64,000 nucleotides of DNA from NCBI GenBank assembly GCA_934202735.1, contig CAKPYH010000004.1, forward strand, positions 62,001 through 126,000. The letters run 5' to 3'. Origin of the DNA: an uncultured Alphaproteobacteria bacterium (lineage in GTDB: Bacteria; Pseudomonadota; Alphaproteobacteria; CAAHEQ01; UBA3637). The translations under genes were made by a program, and so were the position numbers. The notes beneath the pieces were generated by a model that saw nothing but the letters and a program-made list of their open reading frames with translations, was not told the origin of the DNA and ran no database searches. Position 1 is the first letter of the stretch, and each line of letters begins with the position of its first letter. This document shows, one piece after another, positions 34,610 through 43,142 of the stretch.

Positions 34610-35316
34610 CGTGTTTCTCCTGACATTTCTTCGTACATTACACAGTCGCTTAAAGCATTCATTGATTGCAGGTCATAAAGATATTTGACGCACCACCGCT
34701 CGCCGGTCGCCAACGGGTTTAATAAAATAACCGAACGTCCATCTTGCGATAATGTATAGTTTTCAGGAAGCAAGGCCGTGTTCTCAATAATAACCGTTAA
34801 AATTTGATTTACACTGCCAAGAGCTTCATCTAAATTCAGAGGAAAAACTGCCTGATTTTCCCTCGCAACGCCGGCCACCGTTATTGGAAAACTCCCGATT
34901 GTTGCCCGTTCGGCCAAAGCCACCCACTCCCGACACGAATGTGTACCTCCTTGTGCTTGAACTTCATCGTCCGTCCCCTCGGCCCATATCTGTGCTTTGC
35001 TGACTTCCACCTTTGTTTTTACCAAATTATCGGCAACGTTTTGAGCATTTTGCTCTGTTTGGAGCGTTGCGGCTTGGGCTTTCCCGGCGGCAATTTTGGC
35101 CTCATCGGCCGCTAATTGCGCCATATTGACAAGGCTGGACGCTTGACCATACAATTCATCGCGCACATCTTTCAAGGCTTTGGCCATTGTGGGCACAATC
35201 CCATTTTCAGTCGTAACCGTTTGGTTATCGCCTCCATGAACCATATCATGAAACAGTGATGAGTCCGTTTCAGTGCGTTCAATCGCTGTTTCCAGTCTTT
35301 CTTGCATATTGGGCAT
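34606..35316 (-). CDS. Tail fibre N-terminal/assembly protein
   Basis: A 236-residue protein with a long Ala-rich helix likely to form a coiled coil (MAQLAADEAKIAAGKAQAAT), followed by GGTHSCREWVALAERA and a strand-rich C-terminus. This layout is common in trimeric tail fibres near their attachment end. First of the fibre block after the minor tail gene. Confidence 0.65.
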   Translation of the reverse strand: MPNMQERLETAIERTETDSSLFHDMVHGGDNQTVTTENGIVPTMAKALKDVRDELYGQASSLVNMAQLAADEAKIAAGKAQAATLQTEQNAQNVADNLVKTKVEVSKAQIWAEGTDDEVQAQGGTHSCREWVALAERATIGSFPITVAGVARENQAVFPLNLDEALGSVNQILTVIIENTALLPENYTLSQDGRSVILLNPLATGERWCVKYLYDLQSMNALSDCVMYEEMSGETR

Positions 35317-35330
35317 AATGATTTTCCTTT

Positions 35331-35807
35331 TTAATTCAATTTTATCGGCAGCAACCGATGAACCAGATCGTGCAATCTGTCCGATGTTTTTAAGAGCAAA
35401 TTATAGTCGCTATCCATAATGATTTTCATCGCATCTTCGGTTAATGTCGGCCTGTCACGAATTTCGAGCTCTGAGGTAATCTCCCACAGATAACCGTTCA
35501 GGAGTTTTGCTTCAAACTGCTGCGTAAATCTCGCTTCCTGACTGCTGAGGCCGATACCACCCAACAGCGTGATGAAAAACCATTCGCCCCACTCTTTGGC
35601 ATGGTATTTATACCAGGCTTCAAACACACAGAATTGCTCCGCATTCATCAACCAGCGCACAGAAATCTTTGTCGATGTTTGGGTATAACGCCGCCTTTGC
35701 CGATCGGGGCCGGCTTCCATATCCGTCCGGATAATTGCTTCACCAGGCTTGATAGAGTAATTTTCAACGGTCGGATATGGTAAATGCTGTGGAAAGTAAA
35801 CGCTCAT
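35331..35807 (-). CDS. Minor tail protein
   Basis: A 158-residue protein with the pattern of a minor tail family found after the tape measure in alphaproteobacterial siphophages: FPQHLPYPTVENYSIKPG, MEAGPDRQRRRYTQ, FEAWYKYHAKEWGEWFFITL, and EARFTQQFEAKLLNGYLWEI. Length is normal. Exact role unknown. Confidence 0.7.
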   Translation of the reverse strand: MSVYFPQHLPYPTVENYSIKPGEAIIRTDMEAGPDRQRRRYTQTSTKISVRWLMNAEQFCVFEAWYKYHAKEWGEWFFITLLGGIGLSSQEARFTQQFEAKLLNGYLWEITSELEIRDRPTLTEDAMKIIMDSDYNLLLKTSDRLHDLVHRLLPIKLN

Positions 35808-35810
35808 CTA

Positions 35811-38447
35811 TAACTCCCATAGGCGGGGTTTAACGCATACCTTTGTTCCAAAATCGGCGATAAACCTTCTCCCTTTGTTATGTTTTTACCAATTGCCTCT
35901 CGATCTGTTCAACGATAATGTCCAGATTGACATTGCCGTTCATATCGCGTGTCGGGTTTGCCGTTGTCCTTGTGCCTGAAGCCTTATTGACCACATTCAC
36001 ATTGACGTAAACCGGCGGTTTTGAATTGAGTTCCGCGCCCAGTGCTTTCATCTGTCCCGGCGTGAAGACCGTTTCACCTTTTTTCGCGATAATCGGGATC
36101 TCGCCCCCGACCAGGCCACCGGTATGAAAACGTGGAGCATTTTCAAAAACAGACGGACTAATTTGCCTATAAGATAAAGAATCCGTACCAATGACACCTC
36201 CTGTATGCGCTGTCGGGATGCCGAAGTAACCCATGACACCGCCCATGATCGGCTTGATCACAGCGTACTGCATGGCCATTCGGACCATTCCCGCGACAAC
36301 TGAGTTAACAAAGTCTGCAAAGTTCGCTTTATCGGTCATGACGAAGTTTGTCAGCGTATCTTCCGTTGATTTGAAAGAGTTCTTGACCAAGTTTTCGGTC
36401 ATTGAAGCCATATCCGAGGCATCTTCATAAACGCTTTTCATTCCTCGGGTTATGCCGTCTTTCCAGTCTTTTGAACTCTGAAGAGCGGCAACACCTGCTT
36501 TTTTGACCATATCATCATAAACGCGGTTCACATCATTTTTAAAATCCTCATAACCGGCTTTTGGCTGTCAAGGTTCGCCAAAGCATCATCACGCCACTTT
36601 GCCGCTTTTTGCATGGCCTATTCATAAGGATCCTGCAATTCAAAGACCTTTTGTTTAATGTTCTCAATGGTCTTTTCGTAAGCTGATGTGTCAGTTTTTG
36701 GCAGAACAGGAGGTTTCGGAACTGCCGGCTTTTCATCTTTAGGTCTTAATTCCGGATTTTGAATGTACTTCAACTCATCACGAGCTTTTTGTGCATCTAT
36801 CTCAGCCACTTTCAAAAGCAGGAACTTCTCCTGAATGGCTTTTGCCTGCGGTTGAAAATCCGGATATTCAGCGGCCAAACGCCATACTTCCTTCTGGTAT
36901 TCCTCCAGGTTGTATTTTGACTGCGAAAGAATGTCCGCCAAATCGTTTGCAAAAATCTGGTATTCCTTCAGGAACATATTCGGCGCGTGACGTTGAAAGA
37001 ACGACAGACCGCCGGTATCCTTTAGTTCTTCATTCAGATCATTGATGTTCTTTTCGGCCACTTTTAATTTATAGGACCATTCGGCAATGGCTTGGTTTTT
37101 GCTTTGCGCTGTTACAAGATTGTTTGTTTCCTTGACCGTTTCAGCCATTTGTTCTTTGAGTTTAGCCAAAGTCTCCGCGTGGTCGTTTGCCGCACGTTTT
37201 GCCACGTTATGACTGTCTATTAATTTATGCAGGCCATAAACAACCAACATGACAAGTCCGGCCGGGCCACCAAGTAGAGCCATGACGCCTTTCAAAAGAC
37301 CAACGGCACCGGCCAAAACCTTGGTTGCCACCGCGGCCCCATACATCTGAACAGCGGTCCCTTTGGAAACCTGCCACATCATTTTAAGGCCGAGTGTAGC
37401 AGAGGCTCCAGCCGTTCCGGTTCCCATAAGGGCTACATTTAAGCCATACACGCTTGCCTTTAGCAGGTCTATTCCTTTGGTTATCAGACTCGCGCCCAAC
37501 CGAACCGTTAAGAGCGTGATGATTGGCTCAATGTATTGGGCCATGGTAAAAAAGGCCTTGCTGGCAACATTCACTGCCGCTGCCAAGGTTTGACCAATGG
37601 CTTTTGCCGCTTCACCCGAGCCATCTAACAACTCATTAAACTGCAAAAATGTTTCTTTTAAGGCTTTATTTAGACCGTTTTCACCAATGGACCGGATAAG
37701 CTTACTTACCGCGTCCTCAATGTTGGACATAGCACCACCCATCGTGTCCATTTGTTCTTTCATCGCACCGCCAAAGTTAATCAGGCCAATGGATTTAAGA
37801 TAGGCTTCAATTTCTTGCGCACTTTTGCCAACGGTAGTCGTTATGCCTTGGAAAGTGAACCGGACTTTATCGCCCTCAACCTGGGTTTGAATACCAAACG
37901 TCCGGAGCGATTTGAAGTTCAGCATTACCGCCGAAGAGACAGCATCTGTAAAGTCCGTGATGTTTTTACCAAAGGCCGAAGCGGTATTTCCATAAGAGGT
38001 TAAGGCTTCCGAAGTCGCGTCAAGGCCCAACGCTTTCAGCCGGATAAAAGCCTCTATAATTTCATCCAGTTGATACGGCGTATCCAGCGCAAACTGTTCA
38101 ATCATCGCAAAAGCCTGTTGCGCACCTTTGGCCGAGCCGGTCACTGTTTTTAAGGATCCGATCAGGCTTTCAAACTCTTTGTTTGTCTGCACAATACCTT
38201 TGAATGCTGATGTCAGCCCACGCAATCCGAGGTATGCTCCGGCCAACGATGCTGCCTGTTTCAGGGTATTATTAAAGGCCTTGGCTGTGTTATCCAAGAC
38301 CTTTAAGTTATCGTTGGCAGGCATCATGACCTGAGTTATCCGCTGAAAGGCTTTCTGTCCGTCCGAGCCAATGTTCTTGAACTCTTGCCGGACCTTATCA
38401 CCGCCCACCGCTTCAAGTCTGATTGAAAGTCTTTTTGCTGTATTCAT
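35811..38447 (-). pseudogene. Tape measure protein, broken by a stop and two frameshifts
   Basis: The tape measure sets tail length. The main frame (38447 to 36618) has the family's start LSIRLEAVGGDKVRQEFKNI, a hydrophobic centre and DTPYQLDEIIEAFIRLKALG. It ends at TAG after ELQDPYE, yet the same frame goes on (AMQKAAKWRDDALANLD), so a Gln codon probably became TAG. About 40 bases later the coding frame shifts and resumes (KAGYEDFKNDVNRVYDDMV). Near 35880, in an A-run, a second shift separates IERQLVKT from a tail ITKGEGLSPILEQRYALNPA. The gene cannot make a normal product. Confidence 0.8.
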
Positions 38448-38460
38448 TCGTTTTTTCCAC

Positions 38461-38488
38461 AAAAAAACACCCCAACCGAATGGTTGAG
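38461..38488 (-). terminator. Terminator of the radical SAM/kinase cassette
   Basis: Minus strand: stem CUCAACC/GGUUGGG (one G-U pair) with loop AUUC, then GUG and seven U. It sits between the kinase stop (38512) and the tape measure start (38447), 14 bases before the latter. Confidence 0.65.
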
Positions 38489-38511
38489 AGGAAAATAATC
38501 AAGATTATAGT

Positions 38512-39099
38512 TTATAAATCTTTTCCAAAATTATTAATAAAAGATTGCTTTTGTACAGTTGTTAAAGAAATTTTAGTTTTATTGGCAATCCATTCTATCA
38601 ACTTTTGAGGAGTGTCTTGTGGGGTGAAAATAAAATCCGCAGAGTCCTGTAAAGCTTTTATGTCTTGTTCAGAAGGATGTTCAATTATTTCTCTTGCCTC
38701 TCTAGGAGATATTTTATCCCTTTGGCATATTCTAACAACTTGAGCATCTTTTGGGCAGTCACAAAATATTAGAATAGAATTTGGAAAAATGAATTTGAAC
38801 TCTTTATATACATCTTTATGTCGGAATCCATCTAATATAATACCATTTTTCCAACTAATAGATGATGCATTTTCCATTGTCCAGTGCATAAAACCCCGTT
38901 GACCAAGCTGAGTAATCAAATTTTGACCTAAATTTTGTAAATTGGATCGGGAGGGTATGATACTATTTCGCAGACAATACTCTCTTAAAACTCCTCCAAA
39001 AGAAAGAACTTGTAAACTATAATTTTGTGCTATAGCTTTTGTAACAGTTGTCTTCCCACTCGCAATAACTCCAGCTACACCAATATAAAGCTTTCTCAT
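38512..39099 (-). CDS. P-loop nucleotide/nucleoside kinase
   Basis: A 195-residue kinase of the AAA_18/dNMP-kinase type: Walker A GVIASGKT at 10-17, LSFGGVLREYCLRN, GIILDGFRHKDVYKEF (Walker B region), and a lid with QRDKISPREAREIIEHPSEQ. It overlaps the methyltransferase-ASCH gene by four bases and is last in the cassette. Likely phosphorylates a nucleoside or nucleotide made or recognised by its partners. Confidence 0.78.
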   Translation of the reverse strand: MRKLYIGVAGVIASGKTTVTKAIAQNYSLQVLSFGGVLREYCLRNSIIPSRSNLQNLGQNLITQLGQRGFMHWTMENASSISWKNGIILDGFRHKDVYKEFKFIFPNSILIFCDCPKDAQVVRICQRDKISPREAREIIEHPSEQDIKALQDSADFIFTPQDTPQKLIEWIANKTKISLTTVQKQSFINNFGKDL

Positions 39100-40727
39100 T
39101 CTCTGCCTTTTTTTTGTGTTAATGAGTCAAAAAGAGAAGGTTGACAACTTTTTTCCACCGTATCTAAGATAAGCCAAGCTCTTCGATCATTTTTGGGAAA
39201 TGGATATGGTGTTTCATATTTCTTTACTCTAGCAATATGTATAAAACTAATATAACGTGAATCTTTTCTTTTTTCCCAGAAATAAGGATCATAATCAGCG
39301 CAAATTTCAGAACTATATTTCTTTAATTCTTCCATTTTTTCGGGGGATAAATCAGAAAAATATTCTACTTTCCCTGCAGTTATCTCCCCTACAACTAAAC
39401 CTCCGGATTTTTTTAATAAAATAATATCTCCTTCTTTGACTTTCTGAAATGGAGGACATTTTACTTTTGTAAACCTAGTTTCTATGGTTTTTTCGCCTTT
39501 TAAAATTAAATCTAAAAAAGGTTGAATCAAGATTGCTAAATGTTGAGGTTTATGTTCGTTTTCATTCATAATTAATAGATCCTTTAATGTTTGATATACT
39601 ATAGTAATATCTCGTTTTATTTGATTTTTGTCAAGGTTCGAAAAATTCAATAATATTGTCTCAGAAATTTCTTCAAGATTTTTTTCCTTAGAAATTCCAT
39701 CTAGAATCAAACTCATTGTTTTCCACCCCTCAATTTTTAGACCTATATTAGTAGAGGTCCATAAATCTATATTCTTACGTATCGGTGAACGTCGACTCAC
39801 AGAATACAGAACAGCATCTTCAGGATTCTTTATCAAAATTTTTGGAGCTATATATTTACTGAGTTCTTCATTTTTCTTCTTGATTTTTACTTTTATTTTC
39901 CCTACTAAAAAATCTTCCCACTCTTCTTCAATTCGGCATTCTACATTTTCTGGTAACTTTTTACCATCATTAAGAAAAATAATCATATCTCCTTTTCTCC
40001 AATTTTTAGAAGAAATTTTGTTTTTCTCTAATGTTTCTTTTTCGAAGAAAGGTGTTTCATAAGATACGGCATCTGGTTCCAACTTGATAAGATTAAATCC
40101 TAAATTCATTGCTTTTATGATTACTTTTTTTCTTTCTTTCAGGGAAGATGGCCTTGTAAAAGCTGGGAAAAGAGCTATTCCTATACTCGAATAGTGACCA
40201 AAAGTTAATTGTTGAGCTCGTCTCATAAATAAATCATAATACTCTGGATACCAAGGAGGATCAAAAAAAACCATATCAGCAATGCCTATTAATTCATTGG
40301 GTATTTTATTTTCTGCGTTATAATGAATAGTTGAAATGTTTTTATTGAGTATATTTTTCTTTATATTTTCTAAAGTTGAGCCACTTTTATCCAGGATGAT
40401 AATTTTTGTTTCTGGAAGAAAATAAGAAATATAAGAGGCAAGAATCGGAGCACCAAGAAAAGCCATTTTACGAGGTAATTCAAATGGATGATTATTTAAT
40501 AAATTCCTGAAAGCTTTTTCCATTGAATCTGTGGAAAACCACCACTCATAGTCTAAACAATGTGGTAAATGTAAATTTTGTTTTAGCCTTAGTAACCCTA
40601 TTTCTGCATTTTTCTTATTTTGTGTCCAATTCCTGTAAAGTTTTATTTTGCGAATTGAGTCTATCCCTTTAAGAGAAAAAGAGCCATTTTCTTGTATAAT
40701 GAGTTTGTCTTTTACCATTTCTTCCAA
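39096..40727 (-). CDS. DPPW-type methyl/aminopropyl-transferase fused to ASCH domain
   Basis: A 543-residue protein. N-terminal winged-helix-like part, then a Rossmann transferase with LGAP at 91-94 and DPPWY at 156-160, resembling the branched-chain polyamine synthase (BpsA-like) family or an N-methyltransferase; then a helical region; and a C-terminal ASCH domain from about 400 (LIQPFLDLILKGEKTIETRF, VKEGDIILLKKSGGLVVGEI). The frame is open upstream (LIQLSKRCHSVFPDELKRIL) into the end of the radical SAM gene without an ATG, so the N-terminus may be truncated or start at a rare codon. Confidence 0.68.
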   Translation of the reverse strand: MEEMVKDKLIIQENGSFSLKGIDSIRKIKLYRNWTQNKKNAEIGLLRLKQNLHLPHCLDYEWWFSTDSMEKAFRNLLNNHPFELPRKMAFLGAPILASYISYFLPETKIIILDKSGSTLENIKKNILNKNISTIHYNAENKIPNELIGIADMVFFDPPWYPEYYDLFMRRAQQLTFGHYSSIGIALFPAFTRPSSLKERKKVIIKAMNLGFNLIKLEPDAVSYETPFFEKETLEKNKISSKNWRKGDMIIFLNDGKKLPENVECRIEEEWEDFLVGKIKVKIKKKNEELSKYIAPKILIKNPEDAVLYSVSRRSPIRKNIDLWTSTNIGLKIEGWKTMSLILDGISKEKNLEEISETILLNFSNLDKNQIKRDITIVYQTLKDLLIMNENEHKPQHLAILIQPFLDLILKGEKTIETRFTKVKCPPFQKVKEGDIILLKKSGGLVVGEITAGKVEYFSDLSPEKMEELKKYSSEICADYDPYFWEKRKDSRYISFIHIARVKKYETPYPFPKNDRRAWLILDTVEKSCQPSLFDSLTQKKGRE

Positions 40728-40780
40728 AATACGCTTAAGCTCATCAGGAAAAACAGAATGACACCGTTTTGAAAGTTGAA

Positions 40781-41365
40781 TTAGATTCCTTTTTCGTTCT
40801 TCATAAAATTACGTTGATCGTCTGTCAATTTTGTCCAAAAGAAATCATTGCTCAGATTATCATCTGACCAAATAAAATGAGATTTATCCATCTCTAACGT
40901 TTTACGAGCTTCTAAAAACCATAATTGATATTCAGGAACCAGATCAGGTTGTCCTCCGCTTAAAACGATAACAGGTGGTCTATTTTCTTTTTTTGATAGA
41001 TTTAGCAAATATTCAGCCGAAACCATTTCAGAATATTTTGGATCTCCTTTTCTTAAATTCTTATCAACAAAACAATACCAACAGTGAAAATTACAAACTG
41101 CTAATTGGAAGACTTCGACCTGTAAAGTGTCTGGCATTTCTTTTCCGAAAAACTCTCCAACAGGTTGATGTGGTAATGGATTTGGAAGCCAATCATTATT
41201 TTTGTGATGATTAAAATGATGTATTCTTCCAAAATCATTGCAATTAGATCCCAGCGTTATATCTGTTGCTTGGACAGATTTTTCAAATTTTGTCATACGA
41301 AACAATTTATTATCCAAATCAACTGCCACAGATCTTAATTCTTCATCTTTTGATTTATTTTTCAT
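40781..41365 (-). CDS. Radical SAM protein, possibly truncated
   Basis: About 194 residues, start at 41365 after GGAG. The iron-sulphur motif is AVCNFHCWYC (Cys91, 95, 98 of the CxxxCxxC type) and SGGQPDLVPE is the SAM-binding GGEP analogue. It ends soon after HFIWSDDNLSNDFFW, whereas radical SAM enzymes normally continue for another 80 or more residues, so the C-terminus may have been lost. First gene of a three-gene cassette. Confidence 0.75.
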   Translation of the reverse strand: MKNKSKDEELRSVAVDLDNKLFRMTKFEKSVQATDITLGSNCNDFGRIHHFNHHKNNDWLPNPLPHQPVGEFFGKEMPDTLQVEVFQLAVCNFHCWYCFVDKNLRKGDPKYSEMVSAEYLLNLSKKENRPPVIVLSGGQPDLVPEYQLWFLEARKTLEMDKSHFIWSDDNLSNDFFWTKLTDDQRNFMKNEKGI

Positions 41366-41391
41366 TAGAAGCTCCATATACTATACTAAAG

Positions 41392-41419
41392 ATAATATAT
41401 CATGTTTAATTTTTTTCAA
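41392..41419 (-). promoter_or_regulatory. Promoter of the radical SAM cassette
   Basis: Minus strand: -35 TTGAAA (41414-41419), 16-bp spacer, -10 TATTAT (41392-41397), beginning nine bases past the stop of the phage chaperone gene. Confidence 0.6.
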
Positions 41420-41427
41420 GTTGTTTT

Positions 41428-41715
41428 TTAGTCATTACCTCCTTGCCTCATACCTAAAATCCCGACAGGTAAGAGTTCAGCCACCAAAACCAAATCAAAT
41501 CCCAAGCATTTCGCCACCTCTAACGCTTCGGAGAGGTTCTGCTCGGAAAGTTTAAGCAAAACCTCCCAAGCTTGATGTCCTTCTACGGTGTTTAAGGCTG
41601 TTTCGACGTATCGGCATCTGTAGAGGGGACAGTTGATTCCGTCTTCTCCGCATCCCTGGCAGTAATTCCGCCCGGAGCCGAAGTGCCATCTTGCTCGGGC
41701 GTATATGCGTTTTTT
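41428..41715 (-). CDS. C-terminal extension of tail assembly chaperone (-1 frame)
   Basis: Reading frame entered by a -1 ribosomal shift at the slippery heptamer A-AAA-AAC (41709-41715), which is in the right phase within GCC GAA AAA AAC of the upstream gene. The extension has RNYCQGCGEDGINC, a Cys-cluster seen in such proteins, then ALNTVEGHQAWEVLLKLSEQ. It has no start codon or ribosome site of its own. Counterpart of the T part of lambda gpG-T. Confidence 0.75.
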   Translation of the reverse strand, partial: KKRIYARARWHFGSGRNYCQGCGEDGINCPLYRCRYVETALNTVEGHQAWEVLLKLSEQNLSEALEVAKCLGFDLVLVAELLPVGILGMRQGGND

Positions 41716-42128
41716 TCGGCCTCTAATATCTCCTGTATGCCGCAATACTGCTGCCTGAATGTTTCGGCAATGCTCCAAAAGTTCGTGAAAAGTTCCTCAA
41801 TTTTGGCCGGTGTCAGCGGCGCTTTTTCATCTGTTTCGGCTTCTAAAATGCCGTCCCATTCAATAATGCCCGCCAGCGCAAGACCTAAAATCAATTGCTG
41901 ATCGGCATAGGCTTCGCGCTTTGTAATGTCCTCCAAATCCGGCAAGTCCTTATCTTTAGCCCCGTTTTCGCGCACGTCTTTTAAGCGTTTTGCAACCTCG
42001 GACACCTTTGAGTTCATAAAGGCTTTTGCCTCATAAAAGACCGAAGATGTACAGGGCTTCACTTTAACCCGGACGCCCATTCCCAAATCCAACCAATAAG
42101 GCTCATTCTTAAACTTCAACTTTAACAT
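41592..42128 (-). CDS. Phage tail assembly chaperone (G-like)
   Basis: A 178-residue protein: PYWLDLGMGVRVKVKPCTSS and AYADQQLILGLALAGIIEWD, the order seen in tail assembly chaperones of HK97/lambda-like phages, followed by LFTNFWSIAETFRQQYCG. The C-terminal 40 residues after the slippery site are low in structure. Start codon overlaps the stop of the tail tube gene. It would coat the tape measure during assembly. Confidence 0.8.
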   Translation of the reverse strand: MLKLKFKNEPYWLDLGMGVRVKVKPCTSSVFYEAKAFMNSKVSEVAKRLKDVRENGAKDKDLPDLEDITKREAYADQQLILGLALAGIIEWDGILEAETDEKAPLTPAKIEELFTNFWSIAETFRQQYCGIQEILEAEKNAYTPEQDGTSAPGGITARDAEKTESTVPSTDADTSKQP

Positions 42129-43069
42129 TAGTATTTCTCCACATCGTTAATCAATTGAACGGTTACCATTTTGCCAAGTTCCGCATTCTTTGCGCCTTGG
42201 AAATCGTAAGAGCACTCAATGCCGCCCGGGCCTGAAATAGAACGTTTCGGCTTTGGCAGATAGACTTCGTGGCAAGTTATAACGAGCCGTTGTCTTTCGG
42301 ATAATTGGTATCCTAATTCCAAATCAATAGGGATACCGGCGCGAGCTTTATCCATCAGGGCATTGTCGCTATAACGGACCGCAATCGAACCGGACAAGGA
42401 AGAAACCCCAAGGTCAATGGCTTCAACTTTACCATCGCTTCGGATCGTTTCAATTTTTTCAAGGTTATTTGAATAGGTAACCGAGGCACTGGTTACATTC
42501 GCCAATGTTTGTCCGCCTGATTTAATAAATCCTTGGAACTGTGAAAAGCGCGTGTAGTTTTTGACTTCCGGTTCTGCCACAATAGAAGTTGTTGCGGCGG
42601 TTTCACTTTGTGCCATTAACGAAACTGTGGCCTGAGCTTCACCGGAACGGGCGAAGTTAAAGGCGATAGAGTTCGCACGCGCACCAAGGAATCTGATGTA
42701 CTCAGGCACCTCTGCCAGTCCTAATTCAAGTGAATAGCTCGGAAGTGAGGTTTTACCGCTTTCAAATGTATGCGTATAAACGCCATTTTCGGTAGTCGTT
42801 TCCGGAACTCCAAAGACAGCTTTCAGCCAAATACCGATGTTTCTGATGTCAACCGGCACCGCCAAATCACCTTCAACGTTAATAACGTCTTGGAAAGGTG
42901 TGGTCGGGTCGCGGCCCAAACCCAGCACGTTTGATGAAATCAACCCTTGTTCGCTGTCAATTGCGCTTGATGCAAACGGCACTTGGGTAAAGGGGCCCGA
43001 AGAAAGCGTGCCGTAAGTACTTTCTTCAGCAATCAATAATTTAGCATTCCAGCCATATGGTCGTGACAT
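42128..43069 (-). CDS. Phage tail tube protein
   Basis: A 313-residue protein, start at 43069 after GGAGACAACTT: MSRPYGWNAKLLIAEESTYG, then VINVEGDLAVPVDIRNIGIW and KSVRYSDNAL-like segments. The pattern LLxxEExxYGT, GDPxxPFQD and VPVD is that of the major tail (tube) proteins of siphophages with type-1-like fold. Followed directly by the assembly chaperone. Intact. Confidence 0.82.
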   Translation of the reverse strand: MSRPYGWNAKLLIAEESTYGTLSSGPFTQVPFASSAIDSEQGLISSNVLGLGRDPTTPFQDVINVEGDLAVPVDIRNIGIWLKAVFGVPETTTENGVYTHTFESGKTSLPSYSLELGLAEVPEYIRFLGARANSIAFNFARSGEAQATVSLMAQSETAATTSIVAEPEVKNYTRFSQFQGFIKSGGQTLANVTSASVTYSNNLEKIETIRSDGKVEAIDLGVSSLSGSIAVRYSDNALMDKARAGIPIDLELGYQLSERQRLVITCHEVYLPKPKRSISGPGGIECSYDFQGAKNAELGKMVTVQLINDVEKY

Positions 43070-43093
43070 AAGTTGTCTCCTTTGTTTAGGGTT

Positions 43094-43121
43094 AAAAAAA
43101 GTCCGGTAAAACACCGGACTT
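43094..43121 (-). terminator. Terminator of the helicase cassette
   Basis: Perfect 9-bp stem AAGTCCGGT/ACCGGACTT with a five-base loop; on the minus strand it is followed by seven U. It lies between the helicase stop (43143) and the tail tube start (43069), so it would cut phage late transcription unless antiterminated. Confidence 0.88.
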
Positions 43122-43142
43122 ATTCATAAACTAGGTCGCTAT

